Assembly: GCA_025449955.1 (NCBI GenBank) | Contig: JANWIK010000023.1 | Coordinates: 1 to 64,000 of the forward strand | From: Gemmatimonadaceae bacterium | Lineage (GTDB): Bacteria; Gemmatimonadota; Gemmatimonadetes; Gemmatimonadales; Gemmatimonadaceae | DNA length: 64,000 nt | Reading direction: 5' to 3' | In this document: positions 43,940 to 53,445 of the stretch, piece by piece | Layout: each line of letters opens with the position of its first letter | Position numbering within the stretch: position 1 is the stretch's first letter | The notes under the pieces: model-generated | Database searches by the model: none | Told to the model about the DNA's origin: nothing | What the model saw: the letters and a program-made list of their open reading frames with translations, nothing else | Translations under genes and position numbers: made by a program

Positions 43940-44971
43940 GTGAGCAATGAACAAGTGCGCTACCTCACGGTTGACCCCGACCGACCGGACGCCCAGATCG
44001 TGCGGCGGGCGGGAGATGTGATACGGCGCGGCGGCCTGGTCGCATTCCCCACCGAGACGGTGTACGGCCTTGGCGCAAACGCTCTCGACGCAAGCGCCGT
44101 CGCCAGAATTTTCTCGGCGAAGGGCCGACCAACCTACGACCCGCTGATCGTACATGTGTTGAACGCGGCGGGAGCACGTTCGGTTGCGCGTGCATGGCCG
44201 GAAACCGCGGAACGTCTCGCGGCGGCGTTCTGGCCGGGGCCGCTGACGTTGGTCGTGCCCAAACAACCTGTCGTGCCGGACATCGTGACGGCCGGCCTGG
44301 ACACCGTTGCGCTTCGGGTGCCATCGCACGCCGTTGCCCGTGCAATCCTGAAGGCAGCGAGCGTGCCGGTCGCCGCACCCAGCGCGAACCGATTCACAGA
44401 AGTATCACCGACGCGAGCCGAGCACGTGGCACGCACGTTGGGCGATCGCGTGGATCTGATCATCGATGGCGGCCCAACGACGATCGGGATCGAGTCGACC
44501 GTGGTGGACGTGTCCGGTGAGCGACCCACGGTCTTACGGCCGGGGACGATTCCGGTTCCCGATCTGGCCGCCGCACTCGGCGCGTTAGACATCGCGGTGG
44601 CGACCGGCGACGGCGGAGGCGCGACGGCGCGTCCGTCGCCGGGGATGTTGGACCGGCACTACGCGCCGCGCGCGCGGCTTCATCTGTTCGACGAACGGTC
44701 GCGGGGGTACGCGGCCCGGTTGGCGGTCGAGCGCGCGGCAGCCGCTGACACCGTGGGCGCGATGCTGCTGACCGGGTTGGATGCGCCCGTGCGCCATGCG
44801 CTCGCGATGCCTAACGAGCCGGCCGGCTACGCTCGCGCGCTCTATCACGCGCTGCACACACTCGACGCGGCGGGGTGCGACCTGATATTCGTGGAAGCGG
44901 TACCGGACACGCCGGCGTGGGCAGGCGTGCGCGACCGCCTGGTCCGCGCTGCCCGCCCGGCCGAAGTCTAA
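43940..44971 (+). CDS. sua5: L-threonylcarbamoyladenylate synthase (Sua5/YrdC type)
   Basis: A 343-residue enzyme for the first step of the t6A modification of tRNA: ATP, bicarbonate and threonine give threonylcarbamoyl-AMP. The YrdC domain (about 10-200) has FPTETVYGLGANA, KGRPTYDPLIVH and APSANRFTEVSPT. The C-terminal Sua5 domain is present (about 220-340), with SPGMLDRHYAPR as the linker signature. The start is a GTG. It converges with the kinase gene, with seven bases between the stops. Confidence 0.93.
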   Translation: MSNEQVRYLTVDPDRPDAQIVRRAGDVIRRGGLVAFPTETVYGLGANALDASAVARIFSAKGRPTYDPLIVHVLNAAGARSVARAWPETAERLAAAFWPGPLTLVVPKQPVVPDIVTAGLDTVALRVPSHAVARAILKAASVPVAAPSANRFTEVSPTRAEHVARTLGDRVDLIIDGGPTTIGIESTVVDVSGERPTVLRPGTIPVPDLAAALGALDIAVATGDGGGATARPSPGMLDRHYAPRARLHLFDERSRGYAARLAVERAAAADTVGAMLLTGLDAPVRHALAMPNEPAGYARALYHALHTLDAAGCDLIFVEAVPDTPAWAGVRDRLVRAARPAEV

Positions 44972-44978
44972 CGGTCGC

Positions 44979-45944
44979 TTACGCCGTGCGTGCGCCGCCC
45001 ACCAGCCGGCGGAACGCGCGGCCGATTCGCGACGAGCCCGCGCCGCGATCCAGCGCCTCGGCCAATTGGCGGCCGTACTGCCAGCGCTTGTCCAGCTGCT
45101 TGTCCAAGCACCGCTCGACCGCCGCAATCAGATCGCGCGGCGCACCGGGCGCCAGCGACGCGAGCGGCGGCACCGGCGAGAACATGTGCTTGGCCGTGAT
45201 CTCGGCGAACGACTCGCCAGTGAACGGCAAGCGGCCGGCGAGCATCAGATAGCCGAGCACGCCGAGTCCGTAGAGATCGCTGCGGCCATCGAGATCGGCC
45301 TCACCCACCGCCTGCTCCGGCGACATGAAGTGCGGCGTGCCGAACGCACAGCGCAGCTCGGACGGGCGCGGATCCCACGACCGACGGCGCGCAACGCTGA
45401 AGTCAGCGAGCAGCGCGCGTCCCGTTTCCCGATCGACGAGCACATTCTCCGGCTTGAGGTCGCGGTGCACCACGCCCTGCCCGTGCGCATAGTCCAACGC
45501 ACGCGCGATCTGAATGAGCACCAGCCGCGCCTCCTCGGGCGACAGCCGGCCCTGCGCGCGAATGCGGTCGCCTAACGAATCGCCCGGTACGTAGCGCATG
45601 GCCATGTACATCACGCGCGCCGTCTCGCCGAACGCGTAGAGCGGCACGATGCCCGGGTGCTCGAGCTGTGCCGAGAGCCGGGCTTCGGCGCGGAAGCGCT
45701 CCCGCGCATCCTCGCGCGTGCGCAGATCGTTGCGCAATACCTTGAGCGCAACGTGGCGATGCAGCGCGACGTCGCGCGCGAGATACACGGCTCCCATTCC
45801 ACCGCGGCCCAACGGGCGAACCACCTGGTACTGGCGCGTGAGCTCGCGCGCCACGAGATCGCGTTCGATGTCCGGGGTGCCGCGCTCGAGCGTCGGCGTT
45901 AGACGGGGACCGCGGACAACGGAATCGAGTACGAGCGCTTCCAT
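44979..45944 (-). CDS. Ser/Thr protein kinase with an altered DFG motif
   Basis: A 321-residue PASTA-less, soluble Hanks-type kinase. The Gly-rich loop GRGGMGAVYLA (47-57), the ATP-binding Lys68, the catalytic loop HRDLKPEN (160-167, Asp162) and the APE region SPEQA are present. The metal-binding motif is DFS (181-183) instead of DFG; the Asp is kept. There is no membrane helix, and a basic C-terminal tail of about 40 residues. Its substrates cannot be read from the context. Confidence 0.88.
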   Translation of the reverse strand: MEALVLDSVVRGPRLTPTLERGTPDIERDLVARELTRQYQVVRPLGRGGMGAVYLARDVALHRHVALKVLRNDLRTREDARERFRAEARLSAQLEHPGIVPLYAFGETARVMYMAMRYVPGDSLGDRIRAQGRLSPEEARLVLIQIARALDYAHGQGVVHRDLKPENVLVDRETGRALLADFSVARRRSWDPRPSELRCAFGTPHFMSPEQAVGEADLDGRSDLYGLGVLGYLMLAGRLPFTGESFAEITAKHMFSPVPPLASLAPGAPRDLIAAVERCLDKQLDKRWQYGRQLAEALDRGAGSSRIGRAFRRLVGGARTA

Positions 45945-46239
45945 GCAATGCTCTTAGTCGAAGTGGACGGATGAGCCCAACTATAGGTAGCCCATATGAA
46001 AGTACCGGGCCAACGCGATCAGCTATCTAAGTTGTTGCTCTACTTACTGTTACAGCTGCACCAGCCAGCCGATTCGACGCGTCGCTGTCCGGAAATGGGA
46101 CTGTTCGTGCCGAGAATGGAACGGCGTGCGTACAACCATCCCGCGTACTTGGAATTGGATGATGGAATCGGCGATTTGGTTGCTTCGAGCGCGCGCGATG
46201 GCGCCCGAGCGTGACTCGATCGTGACCGCGGCGGCCACG
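45945..46239 (-). other. Non-coding, less GC-rich gap
   Basis: A 295-bp gap between the kinase gene and the hybrid kinase gene that is clearly less GC-rich than the rest. It holds the promoter region of the Ser/Thr kinase and, on the minus strand, the 3' untranslated end of the hybrid kinase. A 72-codon plus-strand frame at 45996-46214 has unlikely composition and no ribosome binding site, so I do not call it. No terminator-like hairpin is visible. Confidence 0.4.
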
Positions 46240-48198
46240 TCAGCCGCGCAAAACTTCTCGCGCTTTCGTTAGGAGTTCCTGCGGTGTGAACGGCTTCTGC
46301 AGGAACGGGCGGCCCTTGTCGAGAATCCCCTGTCGGATCACGACGTCGTCCGTGTAGCCGGACACGAACAGGATCTTGGACGAGGGCCGCGCCGATGCGA
46401 GACGCTCGGCGAGCTCGCGGCCGCCCATCTCCGGCATCACGACATCGGTGATGACGAGATCGACATCGCCGCCATGGCCCGTGGCCACGCGCATCGCATC
46501 CTTGCCGTGACGCGCTTCGAGCACCGCGTACCCGTGGGTCTCGAGCACCCGCCGCATGAGCGGGCGCAGCGACTCGTCGTCCTCCACCAGGAGCACGGTC
46601 TCGTTTCCGTTAGGCGTGGAGGCCGGATCGTCGGTCCGCGGCCCGGCAGCGGCGTCGCCCACGGCCAGGCGCGGAAGGCAGATGTCCACCGTCGTCCCGC
46701 GTCCCGGCGTGCTGCGCACGACGACGTCGCCGTCACTCTGTTTGACAATGCCGTAGACGGTCGCGAGACCAAGACCGGTGCCCTGCCCCAATCCTTTAGT
46801 AGTGAAGAACGGCTCGAAAACGTGCCCCAACGTTTCGGCGCTCATCCCGATGCCGGTGTCGCGCACGGACAGTGTCACGTAGCTCCCCGGCGGCAAGCCG
46901 AGTCCGTCGTCGAGCTCGTGGCCGGTGCGCATCACGTTGTCGGTCTCGATGAGCAGCACGCCGCCGTCGGGCATCGCGTCGCGCGCGTTGACGGCGAGGT
47001 TCATGAGCACCTGCTCGACCTGACCGGGATCGGCGCGCACCCAGCACGACTCGGGCGCCAGGTGGATCACGAGCTCGACGTCTTCACCGATGAGCCTAAC
47101 GAGCATACGCTCCATCTCGGCGACGGTGTCGTTGAGATCGAGCACGCGCGGTTGGAGCAGCTGCTTGCGGCTGAAGGCGAGCAGTTGCCGCGTGAGCGCG
47201 GTGGCGCGATCGGCTGACTTCTGAATCTCGCGCGCGTCGATGGCGCGCGGGTCATCGGGCGGCAAGCCATCGCGCAGCAACTGGCTGTAGGTCTTGATGG
47301 CGGTCAGGATATTGTTGAAGTCGTGCGCGATGCCGCCGGCGAGCCGTCCGACGGCTTCCATTTTCATCGCATGACTCAACTGACCCTCGAGCTGCTTGCG
47401 CTCGCTGATGTCCACCACGGCGATGCCGGTGCCGAGGAGCCGCTGGTCCGGCGTCCTAACGGGATAGGCGCTCACCAACCATGAGCTCGCGCGACCGAAT
47501 CCCGTGGGCCGCACGTCGTCGAGCTCAAAGGCGACCATCGGCTGTCCCGTCTCGATCACCTTGTGCAACGTCGATTCGAGGCGACTGGCCAGCACCGGGA
47601 GCGCGTCGTGCAACGGGCGGCCCGCGTGACCGCCGTCGCCGACACCATTCATCTCGGCGAGGACGCGATTGACCAGCACGCAATTGAAGTCGCGATCGAC
47701 GTACGCGAAGCCGACGGGAGATGAGGCGAGCAGCGTGTCGAGCACCGCGAGCGCCTCTTGGCGGCGACGCGCGAGCAACACCGCGCTCTCGCGATCGATC
47801 GCAGCTTCGGTCGCGATGCGCGCCAGCTCGGATTCGCGCACCTTGGCCGCGTCGCGCGAGCGACGGATCATGGCCACGCCTTCTGACAGGAGGCCGAACA
47901 TCACGAGGCGCGAGACGAAGCCCCACACGCTTGCCGTCTCGCGAAAGCCCGGGACGTGTACCAGCCACGTGAGACCGGCTGCACCGAGGATCGCACTGAG
48001 GAGACCTGCGATGCGACCGCGGCGCCACGTGCAGAGTGTGATCGCAGCGCCGAAGACGAAGAACGCCGTGGGGTGCGCCAGCAGCTCGGACGCGCGACCA
48101 ACGAAGATCGCCGCACCGATCCACGCGAGCGTTTCGGCGTACGGTACAAGCGCACGCACGGCCGTGAATATCGGTCTGCTCTTCCGCTCGCCTTCCAT
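46240..48198 (-). CDS. Hybrid histidine kinase with receiver domain
   Basis: A 652-residue hybrid kinase. About four membrane segments (20-115) precede a coiled coil and a PAS domain (about 150-265). The H box has His292 ([10 protein letters not shown]), followed by a HATPase domain ([18 protein letters not shown]) and a C-terminal receiver with Asp585 (LVITDVVMP). HDFNN is typical of hybrid kinases without an own output domain. The ATG at 48198 is chosen; the frame runs to 48312 through a less plausible stretch. The target regulator is not in the neighbourhood. Confidence 0.9.
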   Translation of the reverse strand: MEGERKSRPIFTAVRALVPYAETLAWIGAAIFVGRASELLAHPTAFFVFGAAITLCTWRRGRIAGLLSAILGAAGLTWLVHVPGFRETASVWGFVSRLVMFGLLSEGVAMIRRSRDAAKVRESELARIATEAAIDRESAVLLARRRQEALAVLDTLLASSPVGFAYVDRDFNCVLVNRVLAEMNGVGDGGHAGRPLHDALPVLASRLESTLHKVIETGQPMVAFELDDVRPTGFGRASSWLVSAYPVRTPDQRLLGTGIAVVDISERKQLEGQLSHAMKMEAVGRLAGGIAHDFNNILTAIKTYSQLLRDGLPPDDPRAIDAREIQKSADRATALTRQLLAFSRKQLLQPRVLDLNDTVAEMERMLVRLIGEDVELVIHLAPESCWVRADPGQVEQVLMNLAVNARDAMPDGGVLLIETDNVMRTGHELDDGLGLPPGSYVTLSVRDTGIGMSAETLGHVFEPFFTTKGLGQGTGLGLATVYGIVKQSDGDVVVRSTPGRGTTVDICLPRLAVGDAAAGPRTDDPASTPNGNETVLLVEDDESLRPLMRRVLETHGYAVLEARHGKDAMRVATGHGGDVDLVITDVVMPEMGGRELAERLASARPSSKILFVSGYTDDVVIRQGILDKGRPFLQKPFTPQELLTKAREVLRG

Positions 48199-48400
48199 AT
48201 GTAGATGCGTCAGGCCCGGGGGAGGTCTTCGAATCGACGTCGGATGGTAGGCGCCCGCGCGCGGAAGTCGCGCAGCACGGAGGCTGGTTGAGCGGCAATA
48301 TACCGCATGCATTCGCCGAGCGCTCCTCGGTGCCGGAGACGGGCACTAGGTTTCGCGAAAGCGGCGGACATTGACCGCGTATTTCACTGCGGAGATCGGC

Positions 48401-51247
48401 ATGTCTTCAGGTGTTTGCAGATTCGCGGTCGCGCTCGGCGTACTAGCGATGGGCACGATCGGCGCGACGGGCGTACTGGCGCAGGACTCGTCGGCGCGGG
48501 CGCCGTCGCTCTCGGCGCCCATTCCCGTCGACCCGAATGTGACGACCGGCGTGCTGCCTAACGGGCTGCACTACTACATTCGCGTGAACCACAAGCCCGA
48601 GCACCGCGCCGAGCTGCGGTTGGTGGTGAACGCCGGATCGGTTCTCGAGGACAGTGCGCAGCGCGGGATCGCGCACCTCGTGGAGCACATGTCGTTCGGC
48701 GGCACCACGCACTTCAAGCGCGAAGCGTTGGTGAACTATCTGGAGTCGACCGGCGTGCGATTCGGCGCCGACCTCAACGCCGGGACGAGCTTCGACGAGA
48801 CGGTCTATCAGCTCACGGTGCCGACCGACAGCGCGAAGCTCTTGCAACGCGGCATTCAAATTTTGGGCGACTGGGCCGGCGGCGTCACGTTCGACACCGC
48901 GGCGCTGAGGCGTGAGCGGCGCGTCGTGACGGAAGAGTGGCGTCTGGGCCGCGGCGCCGGCCAGCGCATCGAGGACAAACAATTCCCCGTTTTGTTTGCG
49001 AACTCGAGGTACGCTCGCCGCCTTCCGATCGGCGATCCACACATCATCGCGACGGCGCCGCGTTCAGAGCTCCTACGTTTCTATCATGATTGGTATCGAC
49101 CAGATCTCATGGCGGTGGTCGTCGTCGGTGACTTCGACAAGACGCAAGTCGAGCAATGGGTGAAGCAAGATCTGGGATCCGTGCCCGAACCCAAGTCGCG
49201 TCCCGATCGCGTGGTGTATCCAGTGCCCGACCACGACAGCACGTTGGTGTCCGTGGTGACGGATCCGGAAGCGACGACGTCGCGAGTGACGATGTACTTC
49301 CTGCAACCGGTGCGGCGCGACAGTACGGTAGGCGACTATCGCGAGGCGTTGGTGCGCGGCGTCTACAACGACATGTTGGATGACCGGCTCGCCGAGATCA
49401 CCCAGCGACCGGATGCGCCGTTCCTGAACGCGGCGTCCGACCAGGGGAGTTTGATCCGGTCCAAGGACGTGTACGAGCTCTCCGCGCTGGTCAAAGACGG
49501 CGGCATTGCACGAGGGCTGCGCGCGGTCCTAACGGAAGCAGCGCGCGTGGAGCAGCACGGCTTCACGGCCACGGAGCTGGCGCGCGAGAAAGCGAACATG
49601 CTTCGCGCGACCGAGCAGGAATACGCCGAGCGCGACAAGACACCGTCGGAGGTGTTCGTCTCGGATTACGTGGACAACTTCCTCGACCACACGTCGATGC
49701 CGAGCGTGGCGCAGGAGTTCGACCTGATGCGGGCGCTGCTGCCCGGGATCACGCTGGACGAAGTGAACGCGCTGGCCAGCAAGTGGCTGTCGGGCCGCAG
49801 CCGCGTGATCACGGCGAGCGGTCCGAGCCGGGACAGCGCGCTCATGCCTAACGGAGCGGAGCTGGCGGCGATGGCCGACAGTGTGGAGCACACGTCCGTC
49901 GTCGCGTACGTCGACTCCGTGGCCAACGCGCCGCTGGTGGCGCAGGCGCCGGCCGCTGGTCGCGTGGTGTCTTCGCGCAGCATACCCGCCGTGGGGGTCA
50001 CCGAATGGACGCTGTCGAACGGCGTGCACGTTTTGCTCAAGCCGACCACCTTCAAGGACGACGAGCTGTTGTTCCGGGCGTTCGCCCCCGGCGGCACGTC
50101 GCTCGCCGACGACTCGGTGCTCGTGCCGGCGCAGACGGCGAGCGACGTCGTGGACGCGAGCGGCGTGGGCGCCTTCAACGCGACCGAGCTCGAGAAGGCG
50201 CTCGCCGGCAAGACGGTGTCCGTCGACCCCTACGTCGGCAGGTACGAGCAAGGGGTGACCGGCGGCGGTTCACCGCGTGATGCAGAAGCGATGTTCCAGT
50301 TAGTCTATCTGTACTTCACGGCGCCGCGCGCCGACACGGCCGCGTTTCTGGCGTATCAAACGCGCATGAAAGAGTTGCTCGCCAATCGCGGCGCGAGTCC
50401 GGCCTCGGCGTTCTCGGACACGATTCAGACGACGTTGTATCAGCACAACCCGCGGCTGGCACCGCCCACCAGCGCGACGTACGCGAAGATGAATCTCGGC
50501 GAATCGATGGCGTTCTATCGCGCACGGTTTGCGAACGCGTCCGATTTCACGTTCCTCTTCGTGGGCAACATCGACACGACGGTGCTCAAGCCGCTCATCG
50601 AGCGCTACATCGGCGGCCTGCCATCGTCGAACACGCATCAAGCGTGGCGCGACGTGGGCATCGACTTCGCACGGGGGGTGATCCATCGCGACGTGCGCCG
50701 GGGTGCCGAGCCCAAGAGCAACACGGACATCATTTTCACCGGTCCGCTCACCTTTACGCGGCACGCGGTGTACGAGCTGCAAGCGCTGGAGGATGTGCTC
50801 GAGATCAGATTGCGCGAGCGTTTGCGCGAGCAGCTGGGCGGAACGTACGGCGTGAACGTGAGCGCGATTCCGTCGCAGTTTCCGCGCGCGCGCTACGAGA
50901 TCGCGATCACGTTCGGCTCGGCGCCCGAACGGGTGAGCGAGCTGGTGCGCGCGGCGCACGCCGAGCTCGATTCGATCAAGACGTATGGGCCCACGGCTGC
51001 CGACATCGAGAAGGTTCGCGAGACCGAGCTGCGCGAGCGGGAAACAGGGCTCACGCAAAACGGCTTCTGGCTAACGGTCCTGCACAGCTATCTGTACAAC
51101 CAGTGGAACCTCGACGAGATTCCCGCGTTCACGGATGAGGTGCACGCGTTGAGCGCCGACGCGGTGCGCGATGCGGCGCGGCGGTATCTCGATGATCGGA
51201 ACGTGGTGCAAGTGTCGCTCTATCCAGAGTTAGGCGCGAGCCGGTGA
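48401..51247 (+). CDS. Exported M16 zinc peptidase (pitrilysin/PqqL-like)
   Basis: A 948-residue protein with a signal peptide (about 1-28) and two M16 halves. The inverted zinc motif is HLVEH (92-96) with a third ligand Glu172, spaced 76 residues on as in pitrilysin. The second half (from about 530) lacks the motif and serves as the structural partner. The ATG at 48401 has GGAG eight bases upstream and directly gives a signal peptide; the frame starts earlier at a TTG (48371). The enzyme is likely periplasmic and digests small peptides. Confidence 0.9.
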   Translation: MSSGVCRFAVALGVLAMGTIGATGVLAQDSSARAPSLSAPIPVDPNVTTGVLPNGLHYYIRVNHKPEHRAELRLVVNAGSVLEDSAQRGIAHLVEHMSFGGTTHFKREALVNYLESTGVRFGADLNAGTSFDETVYQLTVPTDSAKLLQRGIQILGDWAGGVTFDTAALRRERRVVTEEWRLGRGAGQRIEDKQFPVLFANSRYARRLPIGDPHIIATAPRSELLRFYHDWYRPDLMAVVVVGDFDKTQVEQWVKQDLGSVPEPKSRPDRVVYPVPDHDSTLVSVVTDPEATTSRVTMYFLQPVRRDSTVGDYREALVRGVYNDMLDDRLAEITQRPDAPFLNAASDQGSLIRSKDVYELSALVKDGGIARGLRAVLTEAARVEQHGFTATELAREKANMLRATEQEYAERDKTPSEVFVSDYVDNFLDHTSMPSVAQEFDLMRALLPGITLDEVNALASKWLSGRSRVITASGPSRDSALMPNGAELAAMADSVEHTSVVAYVDSVANAPLVAQAPAAGRVVSSRSIPAVGVTEWTLSNGVHVLLKPTTFKDDELLFRAFAPGGTSLADDSVLVPAQTASDVVDASGVGAFNATELEKALAGKTVSVDPYVGRYEQGVTGGGSPRDAEAMFQLVYLYFTAPRADTAAFLAYQTRMKELLANRGASPASAFSDTIQTTLYQHNPRLAPPTSATYAKMNLGESMAFYRARFANASDFTFLFVGNIDTTVLKPLIERYIGGLPSSNTHQAWRDVGIDFARGVIHRDVRRGAEPKSNTDIIFTGPLTFTRHAVYELQALEDVLEIRLRERLREQLGGTYGVNVSAIPSQFPRARYEIAITFGSAPERVSELVRAAHAELDSIKTYGPTAADIEKVRETELRERETGLTQNGFWLTVLHSYLYNQWNLDEIPAFTDEVHALSADAVRDAARRYLDDRNVVQVSLYPELGASR

Positions 51248-51342
51248 GCGTTCCCGGCGGCCGGCCGTGACCGGCACGCCGCGCCGGCCGTCTTCGACCA
51301 TAGTGGTTCAGCACGTTTCCTTCACCGGCGCTGCCTCAGTCT

Positions 51343-53301
51343 ATGCGTGTTCTGGCTGCACTCCTTGCTGCGTGTTCCGTTGCACTGTCCGCGGGCGCGC
51401 AGGCTCCCCGCATCACGCCGGCCGGCGATCCGTCGGTCAAGAGCGACACCATTTACAAGCTGGCGGTTCCGGCGGGCTCGCACGCCGACGAGCCGTATGT
51501 CCTCCTGCTCGATGACGGGGTAGTGAAGATCGAGCCGGACGGGCGTCTGACGACGACGTACCGTCAGGTGGTGCAGATCCTGACGCAAGAGGCCGCCGAG
51601 CAGTGGGGCGAGCACACGTTCAGCTACTCGAGCGGCCGCGAGAAGATGACGATCAACTGGATGCGGGTGCTCAAGCCTAACGGCGAAGTGGTGAGCGCCA
51701 AGCCGACGCACGAGCAGGAGTCGTTGGCGCCGGTGTCGCTCGAGGCGCCGGTGTACTCCGATCTCAAGTTGCACCGGGTGACGTTAGGCGGAGTCGCGCC
51801 CGGGACACTGATCGACTTCAGCGTCACCACCGAGACGCTGAACCCGTTGATCCCCGGCGATTTCCTCACATCGTGGAGCGTGCAGACGGGCGTGTTCACG
51901 CGGCGATCGCGCTACATGATCGACGTGCCGGCCAACTACTCGCCGCGCATCGAAGAGCGCCACCTGCCGTTCCAGCGCGCGGAGCACGTATCGGATGGCC
52001 GCCGCGTCATCACGTGGGCGGCGCAGGATGTGCCGAAGCCGGAGCCCGAGCCGCTCGCGCCCGACACGTCGTACGGCGAGTCCATCACCATCGCGTCGCC
52101 GCGCTCCTGGAGCGACGTGGCGAAGTGGTACGCGGGGCTCTCGCGCGACCGGTACACCACGTCGCCGGCGATCGACGCGAAGCTCGCCGACGTCGTAAAG
52201 GACGCGCACACGCTGGACGACTCGCTGCGAGCCGTGCACCGGTGGGTGGCGCAGGACTTCCGGTACGTGTCGCTGTCGCTCGGCATCGGCGGCTATCAGC
52301 CGCACCAACCGGAGTCGATGTTCGAAAACAAGTACGGCGATTGCAAGGACAAGGCGACGTTCTTCATCGCCGCGTTGCGTCGGTTAGGCATCACGGCGTA
52401 TCCGGTGTTGCTGAGCGGCGACGGCGGCGTGGATGCGGAGCTGCCGAGCGCGCATCAGTTCGATCACATGATCGCGGCGGTGAAGCGCCCCGACGGCGGA
52501 TACACGTACGACGACCTCACCGCCGACCTGTCGCCGTACGGTGCGCTGCCGCCGGGCGAGCCGGGGGAGTTCGGGTTGATCGTGCATCCGGACGGCACCG
52601 GCGAGGAGATCACCTTCCCGTCCGACTCGGCGACGCGGAACCTGTCGCGCGTCGACATCGACGGCAGCCTGGGCGGCGACGGATTGTTCGCGGGCAAGTG
52701 GACGCGCACTGCGTCAGGCCTGCAGCAGTACGGGTTGCGCAGCTCGATGTCGCGCTCGACGCAGATGGATTCGGCGCAGCGCGCGCGGGCGACGCTGGCG
52801 ATCGCCAACGCCGTGATTCAGGGCGCCACGGGCGACAGCCTACAGGTGTTCGATGGGCGCGACCTGAGCGCCAAGCCGCGCATCTCGGTGATGTTGTCCA
52901 ACGGCAAGATGGTGAGCGACGCCGGGCCGACGAAGATTCTCACGCTGCCCATCCGCGACTTCGCGGTGCCTAACGTCGTGGCCGCGCTCCAGCAGCGGGG
53001 CCAACGGGTCAATCCGATCGACGTCGAAAAGGTGTGGGGCCCGCACGAAGAGGTCGAGGACTTCAAGCTCGCGCTGCCCGCCGGATGGAAGGCGCAGCTG
53101 CCCAAGTCGCTCACCGAGTCGAGCGTGTTCGGCACGTACACCTCGCGGTACGAACAAACCGGCGATACGCTGCACGTGATGCGGTCGCTTGTCGGCGCCA
53201 CCGGCGTGCAGCCCGCGAGCGCGATGCCTGCGCTCATCGGGTGGCTCAAGGCGATGTCGGCGGACGACGTGAAGTACATCGTGATCAGCTCCGGCACCTA
53301 G
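51343..53301 (+). CDS. Exported DUF3857/transglutaminase-domain protein
   Basis: A 652-residue protein with a signal peptide (about 1-20). A DUF3857 domain (about 60-245) is followed by a transglutaminase-like core: Cys334 in KYGDCKDKA, His375 in QFDHMIA and an Asp in TYDDLT near 390, the Cys-His-Asp triad. DUF3857 and transglutaminase core domains often occur together in periplasmic proteins of Bacteroidota and related phyla; a role in peptide or cell-wall cross-link hydrolysis is possible. It follows the M16 gene by 95 bp. Confidence 0.88.
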   Translation: MRVLAALLAACSVALSAGAQAPRITPAGDPSVKSDTIYKLAVPAGSHADEPYVLLLDDGVVKIEPDGRLTTTYRQVVQILTQEAAEQWGEHTFSYSSGREKMTINWMRVLKPNGEVVSAKPTHEQESLAPVSLEAPVYSDLKLHRVTLGGVAPGTLIDFSVTTETLNPLIPGDFLTSWSVQTGVFTRRSRYMIDVPANYSPRIEERHLPFQRAEHVSDGRRVITWAAQDVPKPEPEPLAPDTSYGESITIASPRSWSDVAKWYAGLSRDRYTTSPAIDAKLADVVKDAHTLDDSLRAVHRWVAQDFRYVSLSLGIGGYQPHQPESMFENKYGDCKDKATFFIAALRRLGITAYPVLLSGDGGVDAELPSAHQFDHMIAAVKRPDGGYTYDDLTADLSPYGALPPGEPGEFGLIVHPDGTGEEITFPSDSATRNLSRVDIDGSLGGDGLFAGKWTRTASGLQQYGLRSSMSRSTQMDSAQRARATLAIANAVIQGATGDSLQVFDGRDLSAKPRISVMLSNGKMVSDAGPTKILTLPIRDFAVPNVVAALQQRGQRVNPIDVEKVWGPHEEVEDFKLALPAGWKAQLPKSLTESSVFGTYTSRYEQTGDTLHVMRSLVGATGVQPASAMPALIGWLKAMSADDVKYIVISSGT

Positions 53302-53349
53302 TCGCACCGCAACAATCGGGACCTCGCAGCCGTGCTCCGATGACGGCTC

Positions 53350-53430
53350 GAGTGTGGGACACGTGTACGGTGTTCGCGTGCGGTCAGACGACCGCCACGA
53401 GCACCGTACGCTCGTTTTTGTCCCACGCTC
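53350..53430. repeat. Long imperfect inverted repeat (hairpin) before the lipoprotein gene
   Basis: The two arms, beginning GTGGGACA at 53354 and ending TGTCCCAC at 53426, pair over about 32-37 positions with few mismatches and a 4-nt loop (AGAC) near 53388. The middle segment TACGGTGTTCGCGTGCGGTC also has a near-perfect counterpart. The hairpin fills most of the 144-bp gap between the transglutaminase gene and the lipoprotein and ends just before the latter's ribosome binding site (GAGGTG). The T run in the 3' arm is inside the stem, so this is not a textbook terminator. It may be a regulatory RNA structure or a small mobile repeat. Confidence 0.6.
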
Positions 53431-53445
53431 ACCGAGGTGGCCGTC

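Noticed and set aside
45996-46214. 72-codon plus-strand frame in the less GC-rich gap
   Set aside because: No ribosome binding site, no motif, and a composition unlike neighbouring genes.
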